DNA of 64,000 bases from NCBI GenBank assembly GCA_029891345.1, contig CM056994.1, positions 62,370,251-62,434,250 of the forward strand, read 5' to 3'. Shown piece after piece: positions 22,737 to 35,945 of this stretch. The translations under genes were made by a program, and so were the position numbers. The notes under the pieces are model-generated. The model did no database searches. It saw nothing but the letters and a program-made list of their open reading frames with translations, and was not told the DNA's origin. The first letter of the stretch is position 1. The number at the start of each line of letters is the position of its first letter. The stretch comes from Dryococelus australis. Taxonomy: Eukaryota > Arthropoda > Insecta > Phasmatodea > Phasmatidae.

Positions 22737-24754
22737 TGTGGCTTACGGTCATGCCGGCCTGATTCTAATTTACTAAACTGAACTAGTATAGTTGCCCAGG
22801 CTGCACATTGCACGACAGAAAAACTTGATGCGTAATGTCCAAGTGAGAGGATTGTCATGGTTGGGTCCTCTTTTTGATTGGTGTGAGGTCAGACACAACT
22901 GGCTAACTAGACTCTGTTTAAGTACTATGTACTGGAGCCTTGCCGGTATTTAAACTGGGTGTGTGGCTTTACAGCTGGGCACAAAATCTGGGATGCACTG
23001 CAGCTGTTTTACCTGGGCAGTTGGTGGCCAGAGGATGCTGTTGATCCTGCTGCTGTGTTGGTGGCTGACGTCTGGGGCTGATCCCAGATCCTGGTGCACC
23101 GACGGATGGTCGGCTGCTGATGCTGCTGACTGCCCTAGGAGGGCTGGTGTGGTCGTGTCCCTTCAACCAGGGGTTCATTAAGGTGAAGGGAAACCTCTCG
23201 TCCCTCAGGAAGGCCTGAAGGACCGGATGCGGGATTTAAACTGGGAAGGACAGCCTCACCAGTTGTTGGGTGATCTGAGCGTGGTGCCTGGGGCTGCCAA
23301 GTGTAAACAGCGTGGCGTTAGCCCCTTGTTTATACTTTGAGGTGGTAGCTGCCCATTTACTCCTCCTCTGAATACCACTCCAACAGGAAAAAGGCATAAG
23401 GCGGGCATCTACTTCCAGTTCTGCAAAGGTTCAAGCAGGCGACTAAGTCCCTATCTGTGTTCTGCCTCGTGTTGCCAGTGATTGACCTAGTGTGGTCCCC
23501 TGCAACTATCGTATCCAGCACCACAAGCGCGGTGGTCAGAAAGCATTGGATTATAATGGCTCATCGGTGACAGCACTCAGGTGTGGGTCCAAACAGGGTC
23601 CTCACGACCAGGCCAATACCTCCTCCAGCACCAGAAGCACGGTGGAAAAAGTAGCATCTGGGTTGATTGACTAGCTGCTGTTGGGATTGAATTCCTAGAT
23701 GTCGGGGCTCTGCCTTTGTGTACACTGGAGTGCACAAAACAGGTAGCCGTCTATTGGGTAGGTGTAATATACATGCACACCTGAAGGGGATGACTGCAGT
23801 TCTACACTATGGCTCGTAAATTGGTGAAGTAAATATTCTGTGCTCTTCTTTCACTTTGACAGACCTGGTGTCTACATAGGAAAGGTACAACACTACGGGA
23901 GTAATACTCTCGGGTGAAATAAAGATGTGATTATTCCTGGTATGAATAAACACGGTGGTATGCATCACCTCCTAGTAAACAAGAGTTTAACTGGAAGTTA
24001 AACTACACTGTACTGGTGAAGGTGACCTGGTTTTAAGGCTACATAAGGTAGAAACACTAGGTTGCTACAAAAACATATCAATCTAATATCCTAACGTGTT
24101 GTCCTGAAGGAATCAGTGGTGGTTGCCAGAAGGGCGGTGTTAAGTGATGCCATTCCTAAAAGCAGGCAGTGTAAAAAGTCGACAACTTCTACAAGGGAGA
24201 TAACTGAAAACCCATCAGGAGTTGTTGAAGACATCTGGAAGGTGTTTGAGAACCTCTGGTAGATATACAAGACCCAGGCGGCAGAAGAGGGCTCCAGCAC
24301 AAAGTGGTGGAGTGAACTTGCTGCTGTTGGTTCCTTCAGCACCAGGAGTGCGGTGAAGGAACAGGATAGACTGACCTTCTAAGGCCCTGCATCAGTACTT
24401 ATGCTCTGATGGCCCAGCCCTCGTCCGGGCGGTGATGGGAGGTGTGCATACTTTAATGAGCGGAGCTGAGTGGGGAATCCACCCTTGCATTCGGCTAACT
24501 GGCTTCGGGCCACTTCGGCGGAGTTCGGCATGCTTCGTGGCATATGATCACTCTGCATTTTTTGGAACCCTTCGTGACATTGCAGGGAAGCTGGCATGTT
24601 TGTTGTCTGGTTACTCAATGTACCTTTCCACGTGTCTGTAATCATGTAAGAACTTGTGGCTGTACTTCTGGGTTTGACCCTTCCCTGGATGTCGTAAAAA
24701 TATGTGGCTTGAGTCATAGTCATTTAGTAATAAGGTAGAAAGCGGCATGCATCA

Positions 24755-26570
24755 ACATTATCTGTGGCCTAGGCAGTCACTGCTATTGCCAGAGAGAGAG
24801 CTGTATAGAGGACTACCTTCAGAACTGCTGAAATAGTCCACTCGTTCGTGGACCAGACTATACCTGTGGTCAGTGATGTTATCTGGACACTACTGTTTTT
24901 TGGGAGAAGTTGAGTGTCACATGCCAGCCCCTTGTCATAAATATGGGGGAAAAGAAAAGAAAAAAAGCCTAATACAGACACTGCATTAAAAGAGAAAGGA
25001 AATAAAAAAGGTCAGCAGACCATCCCAACCTCTGGCATTCGTTTAATGGTCTTCAGGTTAGTTTATGTGCAGAGTACAATGCTGTTGCAATGTTTTTACT
25101 TTAAGTAAACAACACACTTAACCATAGTATTTTCCAAATGGGCATCACCACAGGTGCACAAAAATGTACTGTATTTACCTGAAAGGAAGACGAGGTTTTT
25201 TGACAGAAAAGGAATAGAAAAAATGAGGGGTAGTCTACGATTCGGGGTTGTCTTCAATTCAGAACCTAGGACCACAAATACCATAAATGTGTGACACTGC
25301 TAGTCAGTATTGAAGTTTGTTACATGCACAACGTTACTACGGACTTCAATTCATAATTATTTACTCAGAAAGTGGTTAACACTTCAAAATTGGCATGCCA
25401 TGAGAGAGAGGAATTTGACAAATGCTTTTCATGCTTAAATACAGTGTATCCTATAATTGGATGCATTTTTGTGGTGCTGTGACTGTACCTGTAAACTTTG
25501 ACAAGGGTCCCCTTATCTGATGTCCCAGAGACATAGACCCCTTGAGTAGTGCATGAGTAGTAAGGGCGGGCGCTTGAGTAGTATGGGCAGGCCGGTACTA
25601 ATTCACTAGGCGAATGACATGTTGATGGAGATGGTCTAAAAATAGATTTTGCAGATTAATGGCTAATCTTATTAATTTGCAAATGGCTGAAGAGGAAGCA
25701 CTTGGCTGGGAAGCAAAATGGCTGAAGTTACACATACAACACCCACAAAAGTTTTACAGTGCAAGAAAGATGCTATCATACAACCAGGTTAGACATGCCT
25801 ATTTCATTGTGATTAGCTTTTTGTTAATATATATATTATTCATATAATAGCATTTCTTCTGGAAAGGTTTGTCATAAATTCATGCAAAAATACTTTCAAC
25901 CTAAATGATTTTTTCAGCACTTCACAGGGGTATAGTCCATTCACGCTTTATTCGGCCTTTTGGAATCGAACCTTTGAAAAATCACCCTAGGTGTAACATG
26001 TCAACGCGTTGTGTCAATCACTTGTATTCCACGATTATATAGACCTGTGATTAGCATTAAAAGTACCGTGTTCTTAAATAGATTAAAAATCTACTTAATA
26101 TCTTCTATAACTTGTTTTATTCACTTCATATTGATACAAATTAACAGCGAGAGCAGTGACATGTTGGCAACAGCCGGTAAGAAAGAGTTCACAGTTACAA
26201 TATATTTTAACTACGTTTTTATATATACTATATTTAAATTAAACGTTGCCAATTTATATATTTGAGGGGCATAGTTCCAAAACTCCTTTTCCTCAGTGAC
26301 AGTTGCCACTTTTGTTTCCTAAACAACCCTCATCCCATACTGTACAAGCTTGTTGTGGATACAAAATTATTTCCAAAATTGGTCATTGTAGTCAGTCATT
26401 ATAAACAAGTGTTGTGTTTACAATGACTTGCCAATATTCACTGTGTGCTTGTCCTACATTTATTTTACTCATATTTTTATGCCTGTGTTGCAGATATTAA
26501 CAAAAATCACCGCCTCGTAAGGTATGATCGCCAAATAGCATGTTGATTTTACTTCTAATGTAAAAGTCTG
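24755..26570. other. Intronic, mostly unassigned
   Basis: No gene is seen. A terminus-like stretch at 25168 (actgtatttacctgaaaggaagacga) matches the reverse complement of 35895-35940 and belongs to the group of TATTTAC-type element ends described in the findings. Short repeats of ttgagtagt occur at 25540-25580. Confidence 0.5.
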
Positions 26571-26575
26571 TTTAC

Positions 26576-27110
26576 ATGATATTCCCGGTTGTTCGTCATT
26601 CCTACCTTCCTTCTGACAGTGTCTTCAGCCACTTTGAAAAAGAATTAAGGAAGAAAGATGCAATAATCCAGCCACAAGAATGTAAAGATGTTATCTCTAA
26701 ATATGGAACCGTAAAAAATGTGGGAACAGATGTGCATGTTCATGAAGGAATCCTCTGTATCTGTTATCATCAAAGCCCCTGGTCAGTTACACTTCCAGTT
26801 TGCTCCATCAAAGAAAGTGATACTGATGAAAACCAAGAACAGCACTATTGTCATAAAAGGTGAAGTTAACTACAGAGTGGATATAGGAGCTTTCAAACCA
26901 TTTGTGAAGTGCCAGTGAAAGTAGCAAAAATTGAAGATGTCAAAAAATTACTACACAAACATTTTGGAGAAGATGGGATCAACGAGAAGACATGGACTAT
27001 TATAGACAGGTTCTTTTTTCAGAATGTGATGTGGATGATGATGATGAAGCAGAACTACCACTACGTCCTGAAGATGAGGATGACTTAAGAGAGAATTTGA
27101 AAAAAAAATT
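26576..27110 (+). pseudogene. DUF7869-like transposon-associated protein relic
   Basis: Three overlapping frames form one decayed coding stretch. They read HSYLPSDSVFSHFEKEL, GTVKNVGTDVHVHE, IIKAPGQLHFQFAPSKK, KKLLHKHFGEDG and FSECDVDDDDEAELPLRPED. From memory, an HSYLPxDxxFxxIEK block with a later PPGxWHFQF-type block is found in the C-terminal part of DUF7869-type proteins of invertebrate mobile elements. That identification is from recall, not a search. There are at least two frameshifts and stops (near 26740, 26918 and 27000). The N-terminal half is absent. Confidence 0.5.
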
Positions 27111-28881
27111 GTGTACTACAGTAACATCATTTTACTTTCTAAAACAGATATTATGTGTTATGTTATGCAGTATCGTATTATATTTTCATTCTAAATATAT
27201 TACTTCATAGTACTCAAATCAAAACTGTACTTATTCTCAATGTTTGTTTCCACAACTGATCTCTTCCACTGTTTTGTAGCAAAACTCTTTTATCCAATTA
27301 ATTTTATTACATATCTCTAATACCAATGGGTGAATACATATTTCATTGTAGATTTACAATACTGACAGTAATCCCTCCATATTTACACAACAGTTGTACT
27401 TATTAATGTCAAGCTAGAGTCACAATCAGTTTTTCACATTTTATTGAAAATCTCTTTACATGGATGAGAATAGTTATGGAACTCAGCCACTCATTTGTAT
27501 TGTTAGGTAGCACTGACGGAAACACATTTCATTGCTGCAGTTAAAAATACCTGCGGAAACTATCACGCGTAGGCTCGTTCTAGTGACACAAGGGGGTTTT
27601 TTCTGTCTACAATAAAAGTTCAATAAGCGAAGCAGATTATGTTGCTCGCTCTTGTTCTCTCTCTATAAGTTTGTACCACCTGTGTAACAGGAAAGGTATA
27701 AATCTTGTTATTTCAAATTTCAGCACATTTCATACTACATACAGCAACAATAATAATAATGATGTTTGAAATTGTAATTTTTAACTGAAACAACATTTTA
27801 TTGTTTAAATACCTATTATATGTTATTTAGATGGGATGGCATGACACAATTCACGACGCTTACAAATCAAGCAAGTTGGTAGACATGGTGTGGAAAGGAG
27901 AATCTAGAATTTGATCAGCTTTTCTCTAGCCTCATGCTTGTTGCAATATGGTGGGCGATTATTCCAAGTTTTTATAGTGCCTTACGACTGGCAGTAGTGT
28001 GGCGACATGTCAATGACACAGCGTGTTTCCGAATGAAGTGTCAAGTTCGTACTCGTGTTTTTGAAAAATCCTAGGAAAGTAACAATGTTGTGATAATTAT
28101 GTGTCTCAACGGCAGGGTTAGACATGTTGTGATCGCTGCATGTGAAAGCGCTGTGACTGTGTTGTAATTGTTACAAAGGCTAGGTATGTGATTATTTAAA
28201 TATGTGCAAAGTTTATACGTTTTAATCATGAACTGATGTTATGACGAAATGATGAAGTTTATTACTTATATTCATGTCTGTTTATCACAACGTTGTACCT
28301 TCGCTGTAGGTGTTTGAAACACCGTTTCAGTGATATGAATGTTTGCCACAATCCCAACAAAATACTAGGCCCACTCAGATAAAATTAAATACATAATTAA
28401 ATAAACCTACAAACCAGTAAGTACCATTGCATGTAAATATTAGCAAAATAAATGTTATGCTCGGCCTATATGTTTGCATGTTCACCAGTATCTTTTACAT
28501 TTGCCGATGTACAATAAAATATGCGACACAAGTTACGTGCTTGAATTTACTGCGTCGTTATGCTGGACTGGTTGTCCCTTCGTTTTTATTTTTATTGCAA
28601 ACACATATTAATAACAACAGTTCAAATACTACTGTAGGTTCCACATCAGTTGGAACAAACACCATCGCTGCAAAATATTAATGTGTATTATGTGTAACGT
28701 ACTATATCGTGTGTAACAAATAGTTATAAAGCTTACCTAAATATTGTTATAGTCTTAAATTATGAACATTCGTAGAAAATGGCTTCTGCAATATGAGATA
28801 ATTCTTTGAACAGCTTTAAACAGCAACCAACACATTTGACAGTTATAAAAGTAGAAGTCACATGGCAGTGTGTGTGTTTAC
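27111..28881. other. Intronic sequence, nothing recognised
   Basis: AT-rich with scattered short ORFs that show no domain. No element termini were identified. Confidence 0.5.
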
Positions 28882-29785
28882 TAGAGATGGGTCGAATGTT
28901 CGAATTTTGAACCGAACCCTAACTATAAGAGTATAAGAATTGCCAACTTTAAAAGTTTTCAATAGGTAAAATGGATTATTAAAACACACAAACTGCCTGC
29001 GACAATTTCACATACACTAATTATCTTAACATTCACACGCAATTAAAGTAATAAAATTTCCATGAATTCATGATGAAAATTAAAAATAATCTAACATTTG
29101 TTTAGTGTTTCCGACCAGAAACAATGATTTCCCCTAGAGGACTTATACATCATCAAAATGTATTTGTTAGCATGATATGCAATGCGAAAATATACTTATT
29201 CCTTGCAATGGGCGAAATATACATTAACATAAGATAAAATCCATGATGTATTAATTTTTACATTAAAAGTATTAATACGCTTACCATAAAATTATTAAAA
29301 ATTCACTTTGTAACATACAAAATCCCTATTCTGCAATGATTTAAATTTAAAAATTATGACGTTTAAAACATGTATATCAGAAATGTGAGTATACTGACAT
29401 GTCAATTTTCGAACTAAGAAAGCCTACAAATTTTATTTAGAAAAACAACCATTACTTTTTTTTCTGGATTAAGTCAGATAGAGGAAATGTGGGAATTGTT
29501 TATCGCCGGATGAAAAACCAGAATAGCAATTCTAGGGCTACCTAAAGTAAGACAAATTTATTATTCTGCTTGTTGTTTTGTGTTGGTCATTTTCACATAT
29601 TGTACACACATAAAACATGTAAAATAAAAATGAAATACCAGTTGTAAACATAAATGGCACGTAAAAAATCTAAATATCTACACGTGATCATTGTCAACAA
29701 AACCTGCCAATTCGGACAAGACTTCAAATTATTATAGAACCTGACAAGTTTTAACTTTACCAAAAGAAAACACGATAAATATATA

Positions 29786-31694
29786 CAGCAGAATCCCGCT
29801 GTAGCGAGCACGGCAACTGCAAGGACATGGGTATAATGAGGCCTTTTTGAGGAACCGTCAGAAAATTACAAATATATTCCATGAAAAATTGTAATTTGAC
29901 GAGTTGAAAAATGTAAGGTGAGATTGTGTGAAGCAGGGTAGCGGTGGGACTTGTGACCACGTGAAGCGCACTTTCGTTAGCTGTATGCCGTAACTCCACT
30001 CCCTTGCCTGACAACTCGTTTCCGTAAGTACCTTGTGCCGCTCTCCCAGAGTGCATTGTTCTATAAATACAATACCGCCATTTCTAACTTGACATCGTTT
30101 TCATGAACCAGTTCTGTTTTTCCATAGTTGTTCACGATCATTGTGCTCTCAACTGTGTTTGGTTTCAAACATCTTGGTGTATGTGGGTCGAATGTTACTG
30201 TTAAATGAAAACTAATTTCATTTAAACATAACAGTCCAAGTGATAGCTGGAATCGAATACAGATACATAATAACATATTTTCACTGGATTTTTTCCATAG
30301 TGGCATACCAATTAAAGATAGGGACATTACTACTACATTTTATCGCTGTGCTACAACGAACTTAATTTTAATCATTTTTATAAAGCTTTCTTGAATTTTT
30401 GCTGGAGTTTGAGTAAGTCCCGCACCATGCAGGTTTTTTTAAAAGTTGAAAACGTATAATTTTTCAGTGACTACTGTATTTACTGATATAATTATCGCAC
30501 TGGCACAATTCATGGAGCATATTTCTCTCAATGAGGCATGTAATGCTAAAGGGCGCGCAGCACACGCATTGTTTGACACTTCAAGGTCGCTAGTCCCCTT
30601 ATTGATTTTTGGCTGCCGCGCCCGCGCTGCAAACATGTAAACACAATCTGTCACGGAGTTCATTTGTATGCGGGTGGTTTTTTTAATACAAAGGGAATAG
30701 TTTACATTTATATTCATTTTTGTTTAGTACAAATGCATAATGGGTAAATATGCCAGTCAAATTGCTGCATTTAAACTTCAGGTAATCATGTATGCAGAGA
30801 AACATGGCAATAGAGAAGCAGGCCAAAAATTTGTTGTTTCTGAGCTTAACGCGCTTCACACGTTTTCCCAATACAGAGCCTCTGTTACTAAGTGAACTGG
30901 ACCTGTAATGACAGCAGTGACGGGCGGTGGGCGGCCACTGCCCGGCCAGAATAATCATTTAGCTATTGAACCGACCGACAGCTGCCCCACCCAAAGGTCT
31001 AGCGCCGAGCGACAGTGTTAAGCAGCTGAGCCCGGCCATGCTACAAAGGATCTAGGTGCTCGCCCAGCTATGTGCACACAGCAATGTTTTCGCTGCCAAC
31101 CCCAGCACACGAGTGATTTAATTTAGAATATGGTGTTATCAATAAATGAAGTGCTGTGTTTTAAAATAACGCATCCCCCGCAGTTGATGAGAGATTACCT
31201 ACAGTAGACCCCATTTTAATGTTTACATGCATGTGCGTTGGCGATTCCTTCCATAATTCACGCACTCTAATTTTTTGCACTAAAATCCTGTAAAACAGGT
31301 GCGAGAATTATGCCAGTAAATATGGGTATTTGGTTTGAGGCGGTCATGTGGAGCTGTGACGGGAGAGTTATCGCTTGCAGGGTAGTGCCTCAGCGGCTGA
31401 GTAAGTGATACTGGGAAATGTTGCGTAGGCCGGGAAACTGATTGCAGGCAAAGCGGTTATACTTACAGAGCACTGTAAGATTTTCTGCTCATTTGGACGC
31501 AATTAGTTTTTATATAACAAGATATTTTTACAATATGGTGGTTTGAACACAATTTAAAAGCAATTTTAGGGTGATTTTTAAGCAGTAGGCCCTACTGGAG
31601 ATCAAAATCAGTCTAATTCGGGGACAGCGAGAACACACTTGTGGTGAGGATCGAACCTTGAAACTTGACATCTCGCTAATGCGGGACTCTGCTG
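29786..31694. mobile_element. pogo/mariner-like element with TA target sites
   Basis: The left end CAGCAGAATCCCGCTGTAGCGAG and the reverse complement of the right end, CAGCAGAGTCCCGCATTAGCGAG, are near-identical inverted repeats. TA lies on both sides (29784-29785, 31695-31696). The ends and TA duplication fit the pogo group of Tc1/mariner. No transposase frame is visible, and the middle (about 30473-31328) is occupied by a second element. Confidence 0.75.
30473..31328. mobile_element. Nested TIR element (TATTTAC-type ends)
   Basis: TATTTACTGATATAATTATC at the left and, reverse-complemented, TATTTACTGGCATAATTCTC at the right form inverted repeats that extend into CGCAC (21 of 24 match). The element lies inside the pogo-like element at 29786-31694. 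Its right half (30848-31190) is the GC-richer core also present in the elements at 1-1066 and 33472-35114. Confidence 0.6.
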
Positions 31695-32448
31695 TAGTTA
31701 GTACTAATTCGAATCTTAAACACGCTTGAGACACAAATATTTTTGGGGAAGTTAGCTTTCCATACAGTAAACATGTTATTTTTACACTGCAAAACAGATC
31801 CAAAATAATAGTTTTCTGCGCCATGTACAATTCAAACATTTTAATAATCGTTTCAAAATACATTATTTACAATACACATTGACTTACGGTTTGTAATTCC
31901 TATTTGCAACTCCTGAATACACGTTATGTTACAATTTTTACTACACATTTTGCTGCCAATGATACAAAATAATTAGCGGAATCATTAAAAAAATACGAGA
32001 TTTCGCCAGCTTTCCAAAACAAGTAAACTAAACTGCAGAACGAAAACACTGTTGCTTCGTGACAATTGGGAAAATGGCTGACCATGCCATTTACGTGTCA
32101 ATATAACGTATCACGCATCAAACAAATTTATTGATATACATGTTGCGATACTTGATACTTTCAATATGTCCTGATATAGAGGTAACGAAGAATCAAATGT
32201 CCCCTTTATAGTAAACATTCACTCTAAAATTGTTCTCAGTGTCGGAAAAAATCAAGGCATTTTCGTAACATCAAAAAAAGGGTATGATTTCCATACATTC
32301 AACAGAAAAATCATAATAGCTGGCAAGTCTGGGTTCGGTTTGAAATTTATTGCCACGTAAAATATCTGTTCTTGTTCAGTTTAATAATTTTACAACTGTT
32401 CGTGTTCGGTTCGAGAATGTGATAGAAAGGAATATCATTAACGAACTT

Positions 32449-33094
32449 AAGTATTTACTCATGTATAGCGCACACTTCCCTCCGCCCCCCTTCCCAAAAA
32501 TAAAAGAAAACATTTCTGGGGTGCGGAGTGGTAGAGTGGTAGTCGTACACTGTCCAATGGCGTTTACAGGGAAGTGTAATGGATGTGTCTAGGGGATTGC
32601 TACCTGGGAGGAAAAGAGAAGAGGCAGCATGTCTATTTGTTTAGAGAAGGGTAGTGTCACATTCCACCAGCATGGCAAAAAAAGACCAGCACGTCACTGC
32701 CTAAAAGAAGCAAATAAAAATTAAGCAGGCAACCCACAGTTGACCTTTCTCTTAACGACTGGCACTGCATAAAAGAAGCAACAAAAAAAGGACGCCAGCT
32801 GCCCTCTTCGGTTGTTAACATTCTTCTTTTTTAATGACCATTAGGTTACCATGACCTTGCAGAATGTCATAATGTTTTTGCTTTTAGCCCCGTGAGTTAT
32901 TTAATAAAATATGTCCCAAATATATTGCAAATAACCACAAAATTAATTTAAAATAAAAGAATAATTTGTTACATACTTATTAACAAGGTGTCACAAATTG
33001 CATCACAGCTATTGTTGGTCCAATTTTAATAAAAAATATGTTTTTCCGGAACTTGTTGAAAAATCATGGTACGTACTATACAGGAGTTAATAAG
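32449..33094. mobile_element. MITE copy 1 (TATTTACTC-type ends)
   Basis: The left end, gtatttactcatgtatagcgc, and the reverse complement of the right end, cttattaactcctgtatagtacg, are imperfect inverted repeats. The interior aligns in reverse orientation with 45379-45997. For example, aaataaaagaaaacatttct at about 32500 matches the reverse complement near 45950. About 650 bp and no coding capacity. Confidence 0.68.
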
Positions 33095-33471
33095 AATTTG
33101 AATATTGTTTTTGTAGCATTGATGACAGCATTATATCTTGAACTCTACAGTGTGTAAAACCAGGTGCTATTGTTTATTTAAATAGTTGTATACAAAATAA
33201 ATGATTTGCTCGAGATTTAAAATAATGACATTATCAAGTAACATATTTTTTGTGTTGCTAATCTGTGGTTATCACATATGTCTAAAACTACTAGAAAGAT
33301 ATATTTCTCAGTATTATGATAAATTATCACATCAATGAAATATATAAAAAACAAAAGTTAATAGTATGATAATTTTGTACCTTTTCAACTTTAGAAAAAA
33401 TTTGGCCATTACATTATGGGACTAGTCATGGTCAAACTGTGCAGGTTGTGTGCATACATGTATTATGTATA

Positions 33472-35114
33472 CAGTAAAACACCTCCATTACGACCACCTC
33501 TCTATTACGTCCCAATCCTGAGGAAACCGTGAAAAGTTTGGGTCGACAAAGTTGAAAATTTGAGATAAGTCTAAAAATAGATACAGTAATCCCTCGCCAA
33601 CCGCTGTATATTGGACTAAGGTTTCAGTTGTGCACGGATTTGATTTTGTAGACCATTTCTCCAACCGATGTAAGCTGAAAGCTTACTGGGAAACTAACCT
33701 TTACTGATGTTAGTGGTCACACATTTCGCAAGCTACCATCATAGACTTTGACATTTGTTGTCCTAAGCAGCGTGAAGCAAGAGATTACATCATGCCAGAA
33801 GGGGACACTTGTGTATTGTCCGTGAAAACGCTATGGTTAAGGAGGGAGAAAGGGGGGGGGGGGGCAGTGGAGGGGAGGGGGAACTGCCGGCTGGGTCAGC
33901 AAGAATTCTTTGCCCTAGTCACATGTCGCCGCCTCTGCCTTACTCTCGCGTCTTTTTTCGCTTTCATTAGTCCTCCTCTTTTGCTGTAAAAACAGCGGCA
34001 CATTACAGACTAGTTTTTTAAACAGTGTATGTATAACTTCAAATTTAATTCAATGTCCCTTTTTTAATGATTTTTTTTAAAAGATTTATGTGCACCCAAG
34101 CTTATGTAATAAGATAATTTTTATTTGGTGGAATTTGTTTTTTTTCTTGTGAAAATTTTCTGTGTAAAGTGAATAAAGGTAGGCAAGTGTGTGCAAAAAA
34201 AATGTGTTCTTATGTTAACATATTTTGGTGGGAAAGGCTGTGTGTGTGTATACGTCTCTTCAGAAGATTTTGATAAAAAATTTGGGATAATTAATATTTC
34301 AAGTAGACCGCACTCAATTTTTATATTCCCATAAACATTGCCAGGTCTCATCATGCCAGTAGAGACCAACACGCCGCCTACTTTTCGTATAAATTCAACA
34401 CATTGATGTGAATCGCATCTATCAGCATGTTTTAACATCAGGCCGCTGTTACGAAACAAACTGGCCCTGTAATGACGGCCGGCAGGCACCCGCCCGCCAG
34501 AATAATCTTGTTGTAACCGACCGACAGCTGCCCAGCCCCGAGAATCTAGATCCGATCGACAGATGCAATTCCCCTTGCCCGGCCGCACTGCAGAGGATTT
34601 AGACGCTCGCCCAGCTACGTTTGCACGGCAATGTATTCGCTGCTAGCCCCAGCTCACGAGTGATCCAATGTACAGTATCTTCATATATGTTATCAATAAA
34701 TAAAGTTCTGTGTTTTGCTTCAAACATAAGGCATCTCCAACAGTGTTTAGTTGTATTTTAATATACATAGTCTAATCTTTTCACACACTTTTGACGGCCA
34801 TGTCATACTGTGTTTAGGCCTTCTTTTTACGACAATGGGTGGTCCAATATGCCTTTCTTGGGTATCAAATTAATCAGGAGACGTCCAGCTATTAAAGTAT
34901 ACATACATATTCATATTTAATTTAAAAAGTGGTTTTTTAAGCGCTAGAGAAAATTGAACATGAATTTCATGCAAAAAATGACAAGTTTGGGGCCATAGGA
35001 GTTAGAGGTGGGTCAAAATAGGTCAAAAAATTTCCAAATTTTTTACTACGACCCCCCTCTATTTCAACTATATTCTCGGGAATGGTGAGGGGTCATAATA
35101 GAGAGGTTCTACTG
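33472..35114. mobile_element. pogo-like element, fuller copy
   Basis: The left end CAGTAAAACACCTCCATTAC (33472) and the reverse complement of the right end, CAGTAGAACCTCTCTATTAT (35114), are inverted repeats flanked by TA on both sides. Length is 1643 bp. The right 1.1 kb matches 1-1066. A second pogo-type end-like stretch (cagtaatccctcgcc) starts at 33583 inside it. No transposase was found. Confidence 0.78.
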
Positions 35115-35124
35115 TACATATGTT

Positions 35125-35130
<6 letters not shown>

Positions 35131-35189
<59 letters not shown>
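35131..35189. repeat. (TA)n microsatellite
   Basis: About 59 bases of TA repeat begin just outside the right end of the pogo-like element. Confidence 0.95.
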
Positions 35190-35199
<10 letters not shown>

Positions 35200-35894
35200 A
35201 TATCTGTGTGTGTATGTGCATGTGTGTGATGTATGTGTAAACTATTTATTTTAGGCCACATGTTTAAACAATTAGACATAACATTTTGAATGTGGTTGTA
35301 TTAGTTTGTTTGTATTTTATACTGGAACAAATAGGGGCTGAACTCTGAAGGTTGTTTGTACATATGTTGTTTCCACTTTGCACCTCTTAGCCAAGTCCAG
35401 AGGTCCAGTAACAAAACTCTCATTACTTGAATGGACAAAACTGGTAAAACGATTGCAGGGACCACTGTAATCAATGTTAAGTACTTAATTTACAAATACA
35501 CTGGTGCACACACACTGATTAGTGTTTCGCATCCATAATCCACTGCATTTTTAAGGTGGTTCTACATAGTTGTTTTTTACTTATATATATATATATATAT
35601 ATCAATTTAGGACTGAACTATGAAGGCATATGTGCGAGGATAAGACATTTTTTAAAGTTCGGTTCGAGTTTGGTTTGTGTACTAATTTAAAGGTTCGGTC
35701 CGATAAAAATATTCTAGGTTAAGTTCTAGTTCGGTTCGGTTCCAAACTCTGGGTTCGCCCACCTCTGATGTTTGTGTGCAGTGGAAGGATACGTAATCAG
35801 TAACCAAAAATATAAATATAGCAGGGCTTCAGAAAAGGCCAAAGTTTTCGTGAATCAATTCTTGAATTCAGGTTTAAATATTTTTTTAGGAAGG

Positions 35895-35945
35895 TGTTGT
35901 CTTACATTCAGGGTCGTCTTCCTTTAGGGTAAATACGGCATATTT
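35895..35945. repeat. Terminus-like repeat matching 25168
   Basis: The reverse complement reads tgccgtatttaccctaaaggaagacga, close to tactgtatttacctgaaaggaagacga at 25166. It is probably one end of a TIR element. No opposite end was found close by. Confidence 0.45.

Larger units (their letters stand above)
21480..24754 (-). mobile_element. Ty3/Gypsy-like element, family 1: LTR, PHD-like finger, Gag, protease
   Basis: This is the most informative copy of LTR family 1. On the minus strand the LTR starts at 24754 (TGATGCATGCCGC) and runs to about 23640. The leader, a PHD-like Cys/His motif (about 22610-22445), the Gag core (22383-21949) and a retropepsin start (about 21600-21500) follow. The pol genes beyond the protease are missing. 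The order and the Gag fold identify a Ty3/Gypsy-type element. It is broken by several frameshifts and is certainly inactive. A dispersed block near 23700 (tacactggagtgcac) also occurs at 7260 and 52630. Confidence 0.72.
28882..35767. mobile_element. Composite nest bounded by hAT-like ends
   Basis: The left end TAGAGATGGGTCGAA...TTTTGAACCGAACC (28882) pairs with the reverse complement of the right end, CAGAGGTGGGCGAACCC...GGAACCGAACC (35767). CAGAGGTGGGC-type ends are typical of hAT elements. The flanks GTGTTTAC and ATGTTTGT agree at 5 of 8 positions, and all three differences are transitions. At least four other TIR elements lie inside. The pairing could instead be two separate fragments of one family, so the outer element is inferred. 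Confidence 0.45.

Noticed and set aside
22963-23181. Plus-strand Trp-rich ORF with hydrophobic centre, possible signal peptide protein
   Set aside because: It lies antisense in the leader of the family-1 element. The frame is not supported by any relative.
25960-25990. B-box-like ggttcgattcc on the minus strand, possible tRNA
   Set aside because: No acceptor stem, A box or cloverleaf could be drawn around it.
31640-31670. B-box-like aggttcgatcc on the minus strand, possible tRNA
   Set aside because: It lies just inside a pogo-like TIR and no tRNA fold surrounds it.
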